DNA of 60,000 bases from Owenia fusiformis (lineage: Eukaryota; Annelida; Polychaeta; Sabellida; Oweniidae). Both the position numbers and the translations under genes were made by a program. The notes under the pieces are model-generated. The model worked only from the letters and a program-made list of their open reading frames with translations, did not search any database and was not told where the DNA came from. Below, in pieces: positions 10,760 through 22,255 of this stretch. The stretch spans positions 4,490,571 through 4,550,570 of the forward strand of contig CAIIXF020000011.1 in NCBI GenBank assembly GCA_903813345.2, given 5' to 3'. The stretch's first letter is position 1. Each line of letters begins with the position of its first letter.

Positions 10760-11659
10760 CAGTGTTCGCGCTGGCCATTAAAATTTCTGAGTCCCAGGGA
10801 CGCAACCCATTTGAAAAATTTGAGTCCCCATCTAATTTTTTTGCGTCCCTCTTATTTCTTCACAAAGTTGAAGAAATATTGTGAAAGTGAAAATAAAGTG
10901 GGCGATAATAGAGTGCTTACACTATAATGGGATAAAAATGACATATATTGTAATTTGATGCATCCTCCCGATAAATATCTATCACTGGGTCCTTTTTACA
11001 CAATTCTTAAGTAATGTTATACCAAAATAGTCCGAAATGAATAAAGGAAATGCTCAAATTAAGAGTTTTGTTTTCACATTTTACATGTACAAACCTGCGA
11101 TCTTGAAGGTCATGTCAAGGTCGTGAACTTTTGCTTCTTTTTATTAACATTTCTCCTTATTCTGAAGACTTTTAGATGAAAAACCTCGATCTATCATTAA
11201 ACATTTATCTTGATGTATAACATTAGATCATAATGGTTTCTAGTGGAAATGATAAAGATAATCGTGAAAAACAATCGTTTCAATTTGTGGGGAACCACAG
11301 GGGATTTCTGCAATATTGTATGTTTTGATCTTCCATTTCGATTGCGGCATTTTCCGGAATACATCGGAACCAATCAAAATCCATGTCTCAAACTGGAAAC
11401 CCTGTTAATCTTGGGTAGTCATGATAGCCAATCAGATTTGTCGATATAAATATACCTGGATCATTGCTCGTATATCAAGGTAGTGAGTTTGAAAATCTTG
11501 ATGAAAATCATGTTTCACCGCTACTGTGCTGCAGTAAAAGTTATCTTGAAGCAGTTTATAATTTTTGCGTCCTAGGGACGTAAGTTGATTTTGATTTTTA
11601 CGTCCAACCTTCTGAAATTTCCGTAAAAATGGCAAAAAACGGCGTCAACGCGAACACTG
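10760..11659. mobile_element. 900-bp non-autonomous DNA transposon (CAGTG...CACTG termini)
   Basis: Left end CAGTGTTCGCGCTGGC, right end (minus strand) CAGTGTTCGCGTTGAC, so 14 of 16 terminal bases agree. TGTTTA occurs on both sides (10754-10759 and 11660-11665) as a probable 6-bp target-site duplication. Second-level inverted words, CAGGGACG near 10795 and CTAGGGACG near 11572, extend the symmetry. CAGTG/CACTG ends are common in hAT-like elements, but the duplication is shorter than the usual eight. Several short frames inside have no recognisable transposase. Confidence 0.7.
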
Positions 11660-11774
11660 TGTTTATGTTAATTTACTTAAAACTCAGAATCACACAAGGA
11701 GATATTATCATTGGGGATCTCATTTCCAAATGTCATGATTTTTATCGTACTTTGAAAAAGGTTTCTCTTTTAGA

Positions 11775-12290
11775 GTTGCAGGATCCTTCAGGTGATGTTC
11801 GTATTTGGGATCTCCTTTAGGTGATGTTCGTATTTTGGATCTCCTTCAGGATCTGTTACCATAAGATGTTCATTCGGGATTTTGTATGTTTACTTCATCA
11901 AAGATAATAAGTGCCTTTTGAAAAAATTATATCTTTAGGAGAGCTTGCTCCATGTTAGGGCTATGTCCTGGGATGTTTTTTTTTTATTTTCTATCCTTCA
12001 GGAGGTGTTCGTATTTGGGATCTCCTTCAAGAGATGTTCATATTTGGGATATCCTTCAGGAGGTGTTCATATTTGGGATTCTTCATGAGGTGTTCGTATT
12101 TGGGATTCTTCATGAGGTGTTCATATTTGGGATCCTTCAGGATCTGTTACCATATGACATTCATTCAGGATCTTGTATGTTTACTTCATCAAAGATGAAT
12201 AAGTGCCTTTTGAAAAAATTGAGGAGAGCTTGCTCCATGTTAGGGTTATGTCCTGAGAGATTTTCTATACTTTTCTCTACACTCTAGTGC
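11775..12290 (+). repeat. compound repeat: 25-30-bp units and a duplicated 140-bp block
   Basis: Short units built on GGTGTTCRTATTTGGGAT-CTCCTTC are repeated about eight times. A longer block (GGATCTGTTACCATA, CTTGTATGTTTACTTCATCA, AAGTGCCTTTTGAAAAAATT, GAGAGCTTGCTCCATGTTAG) occurs at 11848-11972 and again at 12139-12256. The open frame at 11952-12287 is a by-product of the repeats. Confidence 0.75.
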
Positions 12291-12299
12291 TCTCCCCAG

Positions 12300-12560
12300 G
12301 ATTTTTTAGTTTGGAGGATTTTCATATTTTTTAAGTGCTACATTTTGGTATTTTGTAAGTTTTTGTGCAACATTTTATGATTTTGTAAGTTTATGTACAA
12401 CATTTTACGATTTTGAAATTTTTTGTGAAACTTTTTTAGAATTTACCTATTCTTTATTACAAGCATTTTAGGATGCGCATCTAATTGCATTGAGGAGCAT
12501 TTTTGTTTTATAAAATACATAGAGGTGCTGCGCCTCAAAGAATCCAATGTGGGGAGAGCA
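12300..12560 (-). repeat. inverted, diverged copy of the 7997-8480 repeat cluster
   Basis: Read on the minus strand this gives a GAGGCGCAGCACCTC-type palindrome and ATGTATTTTATAAAAC, followed by units with AAAATGTTGCACAAAAACTT, and a GGGAGAGCA end. This is the same order as the array at 7997-8480. It suggests two oppositely oriented copies of one element, with tandem expansion of both parts in the first copy. Confidence 0.6.
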
Positions 12561-12889
12561 CTGGACTCAATAAAGCTTACATGTCTTATAAATTGATTCA
12601 CTTTATATGATAGCAAGACAGAATTATTTTTATTCAAAATATTGTAATTCAATAACGGTATTTTGTTATTTCGATTTACAGTAAAGGTTCTTATTAGTTC
12701 CAAAGAAAAGGGTCATTGGTGATCAATGCAATATCAATGCAAAATCAATGTTGATGTTGCAGTGACATTACAAAATGATATTTTGATCACAATTGAGTTA
12801 GTACATTATTGGGAAATTAATTTCTAATCTATATGATAAATTTACGCAGTTCAAATAATTCACTTGATCGGGGGAATTGCCTGGGTCAA

Positions 12890-13280
12890 AATAAGCGAGG
12901 CGAACATGAATTTGTGAGGCAATAAATAGGCAATGAAAATCTAAATAGGTGAGGCAAATATAAATAGGTGAGGAAAATATAAATGAGTCAGGCCACAGGA
13001 AAAGGGGTCTTATCACAGATTTTTCAATATTCTGATTTTTTGTTTATCTGAAAAAGCACAAAGAAACCTTTCAAATGAGCCTTGGCTAATGTCCCAACAA
13101 TTTTCCTTGCATATATAGACCAAAAAGTTGGATCTGAATTTAGCACATTTTTCTCTTAATCATGGGCACATTTTTGGCTCTGTAGCACAATTTTAATTTT
13201 TGTGAAAAGACCGGTTTTCCTATGGCCTGGCTCAAATAGGTGAGGAAAATATAAATAGGTGAGGCAAATAAGAGGAGAAA
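12890..13280 (+). repeat. AAATAGGTGAGGCAAATA-motif repeat
   Basis: The words AAATAGGTGAGGCAAATA or AGGTGAGGAAAATATAAAT occur repeatedly at 12945-12990 and 13228-13270. Related single copies lie at about 17385, 31450-31480 and 47455. It is a dispersed family; the ends cannot be defined. Confidence 0.5.
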
Positions 13281-13375
13281 GAATATTATCGTAGTGTTCT
13301 AAAGTTTACAATTTAAAGATGTATGAGATAATAATATACATACATATATTATATGAAGAATTTAACTTCTGGTTA

Positions 13376-13502
13376 TATTCAAAAGTGGTGACATAATTGT
13401 TGTGGTCTCCATTTTTGTGGCGACTGTTTGTATTTGACGTCTGACATTTGATATCTGTAGCAAATGGCAGGTGGTGACATTTTGGATGTTAATGCCTTGT
13501 TC
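13376..13502 (+). repeat. dispersed GGTGGTGACATTTTG repeat, copy 1
   Basis: Starts near AAGTGGTGACATAATTGTTG (with TGGTCTCC following) and ends AGGTGGTGACATTTTGGATG then TTAATGCCTTG. Copies with the same start and end words lie at 15762-15905, 21017-21402 and 33545-33685 with different internal lengths. It is probably a non-autonomous element family of unknown class. Confidence 0.6.
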
Positions 13503-15761
13503 ATAATTCATGGTTCTAGCATTTATATAATGAAAGTATGTTAACATACAAGCTTCTTTTTCTAATATCTACATGAACTTGTATGTAGCTCGAGCAACGT
13601 TTTTTATTATTATGTTTTTGTTAGAGTGACCTAACTCCATAACAGCCGTAATAAATGAAGAAATTGCTATTTTGATTTTTTTATTGGATGATTTTGCAAA
13701 GTTTAATACAGGATATCAGGAAGTATTGTTAATTTCATAGAAAATAGGTCGCTGACAATCGATTCAAAATCGATGTCAATGTCACAATGACTTTGCATAG
13801 AATTGCATCGATTATACTGAAGTTTAATGTTTACTCACTCTAAAGGTGTGATGATGATTCTACATCTACTGATGTATATGGTGATTCACACACTAAACCT
13901 ATTTCTAATTTATTTTTTGATATTTGTGAACAGTTAAATCTGCTTCAAACACTAAGTCTCTCATCGGAAAAACTCTCATGAAAGCATCTTTAAAATTTGA
14001 ACACCCGCTGGCGATGATTTGAACATTTCTTGTCATTCCAATTAGCGTTTGATTTCGACAGGTTTTATTGTATTTTTTTTTAATATTGATTGTCAGGATC
14101 CCAAAATTTTATAAAGTTTATGCATAAAACATATTCTTCCTTGTTTCAGGACTTAAGTTACCTTTTCCACAAGTTTGGTTATGTATCTTAAAAGTGAGCT
14201 TCAACTACATCTACTGATGTATAAGGCCTGGCACTTAGGGCACTCTTAAATTAAATGTGACCATTTATCAAACTTTAAGTACCATACATTTACAATACAC
14301 CTTTGTATTTTTGCTATAAAGAAAGAATGTTGTGATATTTATTAAGCTAAGATTTTTATATTATAGTCAAGTAGTTATAGAGTTTCTGTTTTGTACTACT
14401 ATATGTATTACTTTTTATAAAATGTCAGCTACTTTTGGCATGTAAAACGCACGTGGTAAGAACTTGAGTGTGATTTTTTTTTATATTATTGGGAATTTCT
14501 TTAGAATTTTTGACAATGGGCGAAATGAATAAAAATTAAATTGGGTAAACAAGTTGGGGATTATTATTTTAACAAAGGAAACATTCGTAAATTTCATGCC
14601 AAATTTTAGTAAAAGCAGCCAGAAAGAATGTTCCCCGGTGCTATGTAACCCTGGATTTTTTATGTATTTCATTGTAATCAAACTATAGTCTAAAAAAACT
14701 TCACGTTTACATGCTTAAAGTGTAGAGGTATAGAGAACTGGAGTGAAGGGCATTCAAAGGTTGTTTTATTGTTAATTCAACTTGTTTTATATGAAGCTAT
14801 AAGGAAATACTATCAAAAAATATAACCTATGATCTTCCAACATCACACCTCTTTTCATGTAAATAAAAAATACAGATAAATTCAAGGGATTCCCTGTCTT
14901 TATCGCATACTATTTTCTTAATAAATTGTAAAGGTATCATTCCATCAGTATTGTTCACCTCTTTACTACCTGGTGTGACAAGATTTCTCGTCACCTCCGA
15001 AGTGACCTTGATACCCAGTGACAAGAAAATCCGTCATAAAATTGTTTACTAAGATTACTCTTATTTGAACAATTTTCATCCAATTTACTCGAAACTTGTT
15101 TTAAAATGTGTAGAAATGATCTCTGTTATCTAATGTTCCTAATTAAAATATCTTAAGTTGTATAAGTATGTACATCAAAAGGTCAAAAGGTGGCAAAAAT
15201 TCTCTGGTTTCAACCGATTTTAGAGCCTGGGATTCAAGAGGTTAATCATGGTCATATTATGAACAACAGCAAAATCTGTTTATTTGAACACCACTTTAAT
15301 CTGAACACCTCCCAATTTGATTGCTTTTTTTCAGTCCCATTCTTTCAATCTAACATAGACTTCTATGTTAAAACCTTGAAATGTGAACACTTGCCAATCC
15401 AAACACTTTTGGCCTGTTGCATTAGTGTTTGGATTCAACTGTTTTTGATGTGATTTATAGAGGTGTCATAGATACCCATGTTAGTGTTTGTTCCAATCAG
15501 TTCCAGAAAGGTTTTTGTTCTATGAAATCTCTTTGAGGCCAATCATAAGAAATTGCATTGTTTAATAAAAATAGATTGCTAAACCAGCCACGACTGCACT
15601 TATTCAAGAGCTCGACTGGTATTTTTGGCCTCCTGAATGAAGAAAGTGACTACAAAATGGTAAATTTCCACAATTGTTCCATGTAGAACCTTCTTTGAAG
15701 ACTATAGTTCTGTAAATACTAACATAGTGAACCTTGATATAATTTATATTTCATTCTTTGT

Positions 15762-15905
15762 TATGCCACCACCAGAATTGGTAACTTATTGTCAGCCTGT
15801 TGATATTTTGTGGTTGGTGTTTACCAGTGGGTGTTCAGTGGTTTGCATTCGGGATCTGTAACAAATGGGAGGTGGTGACATTTTTATGTTAATACCTTGC
15901 ATTTA
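15762..15905 (+). repeat. dispersed GGTGGTGACATTTTG repeat, copy 2
   Basis: Begins ATGCCACCACCAGAATTGGT and ends GGAGGTGGTGACATTTTTAT with GTTAATACCTTGC, matching the ends of the copies at 13376, 21017 and 33545. Confidence 0.55.
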
Positions 15906-15996
15906 CTTCTAATATATGCTTTTTTATTGGTGAGTGTTGATCTCCATTACAGTATACTAATTATAGAAACTCGGTTAAAACTCTCTATTTTATATA

Positions 15997-16604
15997 CAGG
16001 GTGTCAAATAAGTCCCGTCCTCCCTGCTACAGCTAAAACCTTAACAGAAGGTACCTAGTGTGATATACCATTGGAAATATCATCCAAAGTTATGTTAACT
16101 CAACAACTCTCAAGCATTTTGGATGAAATTTACCTATATTTTTATGATGTCTTTTAAAATTAACGTGCCCTCCTTTAAGTAGCTTTTTGCATCAAAATGA
16201 CAAGGAAAACCTCAGAAATACATCAAAAAGTTAATCTTTTTCACATTCCACTTGTCACAAAAAGGTTTTCACCACTTTCCTTGCACCTCTATTTTCTACA
16301 CATCTAAACCTATCCAGAAATAGGTTAAATTCATCGCCATAAACATATTTAGTCATATTTTGGTCCCGTGACCTTTCTTATACACGATTCTTAAAATCGT
16401 GCCAAATATGCCAAATTGCCATGTTTCTAGGCATATGGTCACCTCAATTGATACAATGTAAAAAGTTCTGAGAACGATTGACATGTGTCAGATATATGCC
16501 AATCAACGTAACTTTGGAAGACCTTTCCAATGATATATCACACTTGGTACCAAATATCTTGGTTTTGGCTGTAGAGGGGGGGACGGGACTTATTTGACAC
16601 CCTG
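15997..16604. mobile_element. 608-bp mariner-like MITE with long terminal inverted repeats
   Basis: Left end CAGGGTGTCAAATAAGTCCC and the inverted right end are identical for at least 20 bases. Similarity continues inward with moderate divergence for roughly 120 bases (GTACC..AGTGTGATATA.CATTGGAAA on both arms). The element is flanked by TA on both sides. TA duplication and an internal AATAAGTCCC word in the termini fit the Tc1/mariner superfamily. No transposase frame is present. Confidence 0.82.
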
Positions 16605-17714
16605 TATACTTGTGTTAGGTTACACCAACCTTTAATGTTTAACTACACATTTTATCATTGAAGTACCAATATTAAATTGTTTGAAAAAGTGTACATTATT
16701 CAGTTCTCAATCTGACATTATTTGATTAAAACTTTCTAAATATTTCCTAAGATATCGTCAGGGCTCATTTTCTCACAACTACTTCTTTTTTGTTTCTTTT
16801 TGTCTTCTGTAATACTACAGCATATACCTTTTACTTTTCTTTTTATTTCTTAAGTGTTTGTACTCATCAAACATTTTATCAGGAAGTATATACATTTGTA
16901 AATATTTCAAATTTTACGCATAACATCTTATTGAAAGCCCATGCACATAACAACTTAAAAGTTAAAATTATTTTTTGTTTTTTAACTCCCTACCATATTT
17001 TGACGAAAAATGATCTAATATAGTCTTGCTGCAAGCCTTTGTAACCCCCCTCCCCACTACAAAACTGTGAAAAGATGTGTAGTCAACCAGAGGGGGGGGG
17101 GGTCACAGAGGCTTGTAGATGATCTTGTATGTTTTTCATGTACATCATAAATTGGAGGTTTCTATGATTATAATATGGTTCTGTTCTTTTGTTTCTTGAT
17201 TTACAAGGTCAACATATCATATGTACTAACAAACATAATGATCACGTTTGTAGAAAGAGGTGAAGGCCAATCACATTTTTTAAAAATACTCAACAAACAT
17301 AGATTTTTAAAATATATTGATTTTTAAATTGGACAAATCAATAAATGTTGTATTTCATTTTTGAGTAGAATGAGGCAGTCAGGTAAATAGGTGAGGCAAG
17401 GCTAAATGAGGTGTATTATAACCTCGCCACTTGGAGCTTATTTTCACAGAATAGTTTACATATTTTATTTCTGTAAAAATCTGATTCAACAGTTTCCCTT
17501 TCTGCTTTGCCCATGAAAAATAAGTGTAATCCAAACAATGGTAGAATAACAGGATTCCTTGCTCCCCTTTCTTGGAATTAATTTGAACTTGAGGGTTTTC
17601 ATTGTCAATTTGCTGTCACCTGAGCAGAATGTATCATTTTTAAGACACCTACATGATGATGATGTTGTTTACGAGGATGAGCTATAAAAGCAATTGATCC
17701 CCTAGCATTGAGAC

Positions 17715-17850
17715 ATTGCACCATTTGCACTCACTTGAAAATGAGAAAATCATGAAAATATGTATATTTCAAATGACCAAATTTGGTAAGAATTTTTCAC
17801 CAAACTTAGGAAAAATTCCTGGGGATAAGGAGAACACTGATTAGACAATA
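17715..17850 (+). repeat. dispersed TTGCACC...GAAAATGAGAAAATC repeat, copy 2
   Basis: CACTCACTTGAAAATGAGAA, AATCATGAAAATATG and ATGACCAAATTTGGTAAGAA appear in the same order as at 42985-43125, and partly at 9495-9645. It ends near CCTGGGGATAAGGAGAACA. Confidence 0.6.
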
Positions 17851-18044
17851 TAACTTCCTTGTCTGTTCATTTTGAGATGGTAATCAGAGACTTTTACAAG
17901 CTGTGAAGCAAAATCTGCCTACTTTTAAAAAAAATGTTTTCTCTACATTATATGCATTCAGCGGTTTTCAGCCTGCGGTTGAGGTTTTGTCACCTGTGCC
18001 TCTGATTCAATCAATGTTCTTGATTGATGTAAGAGATAATACCA

Positions 18045-18137
18045 GCATGAGGGGTTTTGCATAGTTCTGAAATATCCATGGTCAGAGACTGCAAGCATTA
18101 GGGGTCTTGCATAGTTCTGAAATATCCAAGGTCATGT
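18045..18137 (+). repeat. short tandem duplication
   Basis: The words GGGGTTTTGCATAGTTCTGA and AAATATCCATGGTCA are repeated almost exactly about 50 bases later (GGGGTCTTGCATAGTTCTGA, AAATATCCAAGGTCA). It is a two-copy tandem repeat within the intron. Confidence 0.8.
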
Positions 18138-18911
18138 AAATTACCATTGTAAGTTATTATGTCAGAAAAGAGAGAGAGCAGGAGAAAACATTTTTTTACA
18201 AGATAAAAAGGAATTCTACATGAGAAATAAATGATGTCAACGTATCATTTCAATAAATTATCTCATCATTCATTCATCATTATTGCAATATGGTGGCAAA
18301 ACAATAAGTCATAAATATTTTATTTGCCTCAATTATTTTTGCTGTATAAAAAGCAATTATATCAAGAATCAGATGGTGGTATTAATGTCATATTAGTCTA
18401 GATTTTTACATTTGATATCATTTGTGAACCCTCGATGTATTGATCTTTTTTACCTTTGACATCTTCAGTCAACATATTTCAATCTCCAGTCATACACGTA
18501 CCACTCTAAGCAGTAAATATTTAGGGTGTGGTGGAAACATCTTTGAAGCATAACTGTTCAATCATGTTAAATGTTATATTTTATCCTTTTTACATGCTAT
18601 TATTACATATATTCAGTCAAGTTTAGACTGTGGAAACAATCATGATTTGCCAACAGGTTGTGGTAGGAGCTAAATAGAGTGTGGTGCTGATGTAGAATTT
18701 AGATATGCGCCTGAAATTCATGTCAGTTATTCCTCAATGTATGTTTGTATGTAACTGCACCAAACTGGAAAAAATCATCCATGCCTTATATCTCCCTCAA
18801 AAAATTCTCATGAGTCCTGGGACACCCTGTACTTTTGTAATCTCAACCCTGATGTTGAACAATTTGACATGTTATTGGTTTTGTTCAAATGTGCTGACTT
18901 TCTACTTTCAG

Positions 18912-19830
18912 AACTCCATACGTCACAACCTGTCCCTTCACAACCGGTTTATGCGTGTACAGAACGAAGGTACTGGTAAGAGCTCCTGGTGGGTTATAAA
19001 TCCCGAAGCTAAACCTGGTAAAAATCCCCGTCGAAGAGCGACATCTATGGATACAAAAACGTATGAAAAGAAACGTGGCCGTGCTAAGAAAAAGGTCGCA
19101 GAGCTGCGGGCAGCTTTAGAAGGCTCTCAGAGTCCTAATTCCACGATTTCAGAGGCATATTCAGAGACTGACTTATTACCCGATTCTCCTCTTCACGGCT
19201 TCCAACTCAGTCCGGAGTTCCGTCAGCGAACTAGCAGTAACGCTTCTAGCTGTGGAGGACGGCTATCGCCTATTCCTTCATTTGTAGATTTAGAGGAGAA
19301 TCAGGTGCCGCCAATGTCACCATTACAATGGGATAATATGGGAAGCTCGGGAAATTTAAGCAACAGTGGGGTGTCGTTCAGTACGACACAAGATCAGTAT
19401 GGAACACTGACTGACTCCCTTAGTGATGGTCTAGCAGATATCATGAAATTAGATGGTGGAGTTAGGTTGCAGAATGAGGGCGGTTTGATGACTGATCTCC
19501 TAAACAGCCCTCTCACATCTCAACAGACCCAACAGTTGTTAGCGTCAAACAATGGATTCAACACTACAGCATATAACAACCTTGGGGCACCTCCCCCTTA
19601 CCCCCAGCAGCCATCCCCCACACGTCCACAGCAGAACCTACAACAGATCAATGCGGGTCCTTTCTCCCCTGCACAGGCCCAACAGAATCCTGGGGTGAAC
19701 TCAAGCCAGATGAATTTTCAGTCCCAATCAGCTCTTCAGGAGCTCTTATCTGCTCCTGACACCCCACAGAGTTTTAATCAACAAGACCCTATCATGGGAC
19801 AAGACCCTATGATGTCAGTCAGTGATAGAA
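18912..19830 (+). CDS. FOXO: FOXO forkhead transcription factor, coding exon 2
   Basis: Begins after TTTCAG with [14 protein letters not shown], the DNA-recognition helix of the forkhead domain, and ends in phase 1 before GTAAGT at 19831. Numbered from the exon 1 start, it covers residues 121-426 plus one base. Residues 121-150 complete the forkhead ([17 protein letters not shown]). RRRATSMD at 160-167 is the second AKT site (S165), followed by the basic nuclear localisation segment KKRGRAKKK (173-181). RQRTSSNAS (224-232) is the third AKT site (S229). Downstream is a serine-, glutamine- and proline-rich region with LxxLL-like words (LQELL near 395). The reading frame extends upstream of the acceptor to 18705, but that part lacks FOXO similarity and is intron. 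All three AKT motifs being intact implies normal insulin-pathway control, by analogy with studied FOXO proteins. Confidence 0.97.
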
Positions 19831-20239
19831 GTAAGTACTTTACAGTAGTTTGTGTTACCTTCATACCTGACAATCAGGCCAAAGTATAAAGTTCTGTGTT
19901 TAAAGTATTTCATTACATTTTCAACATGGCTGATTTTCTATATCCGAAAATGTTGAATCAAATTTTACAAAATATTTATTGTCAACCATGTCCACCATGT
20001 CTACCATGTTTTTTTATTTTAATATATATTAATTTACAGTGTATATTAATTTACAGTGTAAATTAATAAATATTTTAATTGAGCTAATTGAGCTTGTGAC
20101 TAAGTTGTTTTTATTCCCGACTTGTTAAACCAGTATGAACAAAGTTGGGAACTGTTTACATATAATGTTTTGTTTCACTTTATAAAAGATAATAGCCCTG
20201 TTATTCTAGACTTAAAATAATAATTAAGGTAGACCAAGA

Positions 20240-20585
20240 GGATGACTTTTAGACTTGTTTGTACAAGCTTAAAGGGATGGTGTCTAATATTATAGTGAAT
20301 AGCAAAGTTCATTTGCATTATTTCTAATTTTTTGAAGAAAATCAACTTCTTGAATTGGGTTAAGGTGGTTGAATTTGCATGGAATGTCCTAACATACAAA
20401 TCTGAAAAATACTTCCTGGTAAAGGATGGTGTCTAATATTATCATGAATATTATCGTGAAAAGCAAAGTTCTGATTTGCAAATATTTCAAATTTTTTCAA
20501 GAAAATCAATTTTTTGAATTGGGTAAAGGTGGTTAAAATTGCATGGAATGTCCTAACATACAAATCTGAAAAATGCTTCCTGTTT
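20240..20585 (+). repeat. two-copy tandem duplication, period about 164 bp
   Basis: Both copies contain GGATGGTGTCTAATATTAT, AAGAAAATCAA, TTGAATTGGGT and GCATGGAATGTCCTAACATA followed by CAAATCTGAAAAAT. The GCATGG word is at 20377 and 20541. Minus-strand frames with the same MYVRTFHA start reflect the duplication. Confidence 0.88.
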
Positions 20586-21016
20586 CAGTAATTTTACATG
20601 TTCATATAATCGTTTTCATTAAAATTCATAACAATTCTAGACATATAGCTCTTCTACCTTATGAGATTGTACTTAAGTACGATGTAAGTTAGGGGGCAAA
20701 GTCTAGTAAGCCAGACTCGTATATTGATATGAAATTTATTAGTTGTTAAACCACCTGTTAGCAACAACTTAGCGATTTGAATGCTAGGTGATCATAGTTA
20801 GAGAACAGCATGTTTTATTGCTGAACGTTTTGCAGCATTTTGGCAAAAAAGCTTTGAAATGAAGGAATTTTTGAGGTCTTACAGGCACAAAATCCTTTGT
20901 TACTAAGCTTTTTGTCAGAATGCTTCCTAACATAAGCAATTGAACACTGCAGTATAACAGCTATTAACAGGTCTTATTATAATCATAAGGGACCATTTTA
21001 AGTATCAGCATGTCAT

Positions 21017-21402
21017 TTTTATGTCACCACCAAAAAGTGGTGACATATTGTTTATGGTCTCCGTTTTTTTATGACGACAGTTGGTGATTGGCGGGTGGCA
21101 TTCGGCGATTGAGGGGTGGCGTCTGTAACTACTTAAAACTTCCAATTTCTTAACAAATAATGTTTAGACTGACTTCAGTTTTTTTAAACCATCTACAAGT
21201 TTTCAGAAGTTCGAATCTGACTTTGAATTTAAGATTTGACCTTCAGTGACCTTTTCAAGGTAAAAAAAGGTAACTTGCTTCAAATTGATCCAATTTTTTT
21301 TCAAAATCATCTGCAAGTTATCAGAAATTCAAATCTGACTTAAGATTGAACTAAAAATATTGAGCAACTAGGTGGTGACATTTTGTCATGTTAATGCCTC
21401 AT
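21017..21402 (+). repeat. dispersed GGTGGTGACATTTTG repeat, copy 3 (longest)
   Basis: Begins TTTTTATGTCACCACCAAAA, then AGTGGTGACATATTG and TATGGTCTCCG, and ends AGGTGGTGACATTTTGTCAT with GTTAATGCCTC. Inside, a block (CAGAARTTCRAATCTGACTT) is duplicated about 110 bases apart. It may be the fullest local member of the family. Confidence 0.6.
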
Positions 21403-22094
21403 TTTAATCACAATGTATTTTGATCATACAAATGTTTTGTTTTTTTTACTCAACTTAAATTTTATAATTAAAAAACTCAAAAAGGTTACATGAAAATTGA
21501 TCTTCTAGAGCTATAATTATTCACAAGACTAGGGGAACCTTTTGTAGTACCTGCCGTGTTGGTTGTTTCGGAATGCTGGTATTGAAAAAAAATTACGGCC
21601 ATGCATGATATCATATGACAAAGAGAATTAAATTAAACTGATGATTTGAGACTAACAAATATGTGGGATTTTAAATATTTCTGAAATTAATCTTGTTTCG
21701 AAATGCTGGTATTAAAAAAAATTATAATTAATAATACATGATATGTCACTATGATACATTTCAAATTATTATTTGGAACTCGTACAAAACATGCAGAATT
21801 TTAAATTATTCATGAGATTAATTGCTTTGCTGGTATTGGCAAATCACCATTAAAAACATTTTGCTTTGTTTAAAACGATTACAAGAAAAGTTGTAGATTG
21901 ATAAATTTACAACTTAGTAACTGTCAAATCTGCAATTGATTTATTAGTACGATATTGGGGGATTTTTACCAGTACTACTGTACTTAAAATCATTAATTTT
22001 AATCACACTTTTTCATCCATTTATATGGTCACCTTGTCCTGATGGGGTTGTGTGCAATATGTATGCATTTGTCTGGCTGGGTGTGTGGGTGTCA

Positions 22095-22255
22095 TGTAAA
22101 TCTTGTCATCGAAGTTCCAGGAAAACGGCTAACGTGATCAACTTTAAATTTCTCATATACAATAGGCTGGCAGACTAGTGCCAACATCAGATTAGGTTTT
22201 AGCCATGCTTGGGGATTTATATGGTCACCATATTGCTCTTTAAAATGTGACCAAT
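22095..22255 (+). repeat. dispersed repeat (CCAGGAAAACGGCTAA...TGGTCACCAT), copy 1
   Basis: Word order TTCCAGGAAAACGGC, CAACTTTAAATTT, GCAGACTAGTGCC, CATCAGATTAGG, TTATATGGTCACCATATTG. It parallels the segment at 23220-23345 (TTCCAGGAAAACCAC, CAACTTGAATTTT, GCAGACTAGTTCC, AAGATCTAATTTAGG, TTGGTGACCATTTTG). Confidence 0.6.

Larger units (their letters stand above)
4884..18911 (+). other. FOXO: FOXO intron 1 (about 14 kb)
   Basis: Intron bounded by GTATGT at 4884 and TTTCAG at 18911, phase 0, splitting the forkhead domain. I found no additional coding exon that reads in frame with FOXO. It is packed with repeats, each listed separately: terminal-inverted-repeat elements (5260-5781, 10008-10612, 10760-11659, 15997-16604), minisatellites (7762-9240) and dispersed families. 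A segment at 9694-9837 looks coding-like but is unrecognised. Stretches not itemised (for example 13600-15700 and 17860-18900) show only AT-rich unique-looking sequence. Confidence 0.93.

Noticed and set aside
18705-18911. FOXO alternative N terminus from the upstream extension of the exon 2 frame
   Set aside because: The 69 extra codons lack FOXO similarity and are separated from the forkhead half by a clear TTTCAG acceptor; the true first half is exon 1 at 4524.
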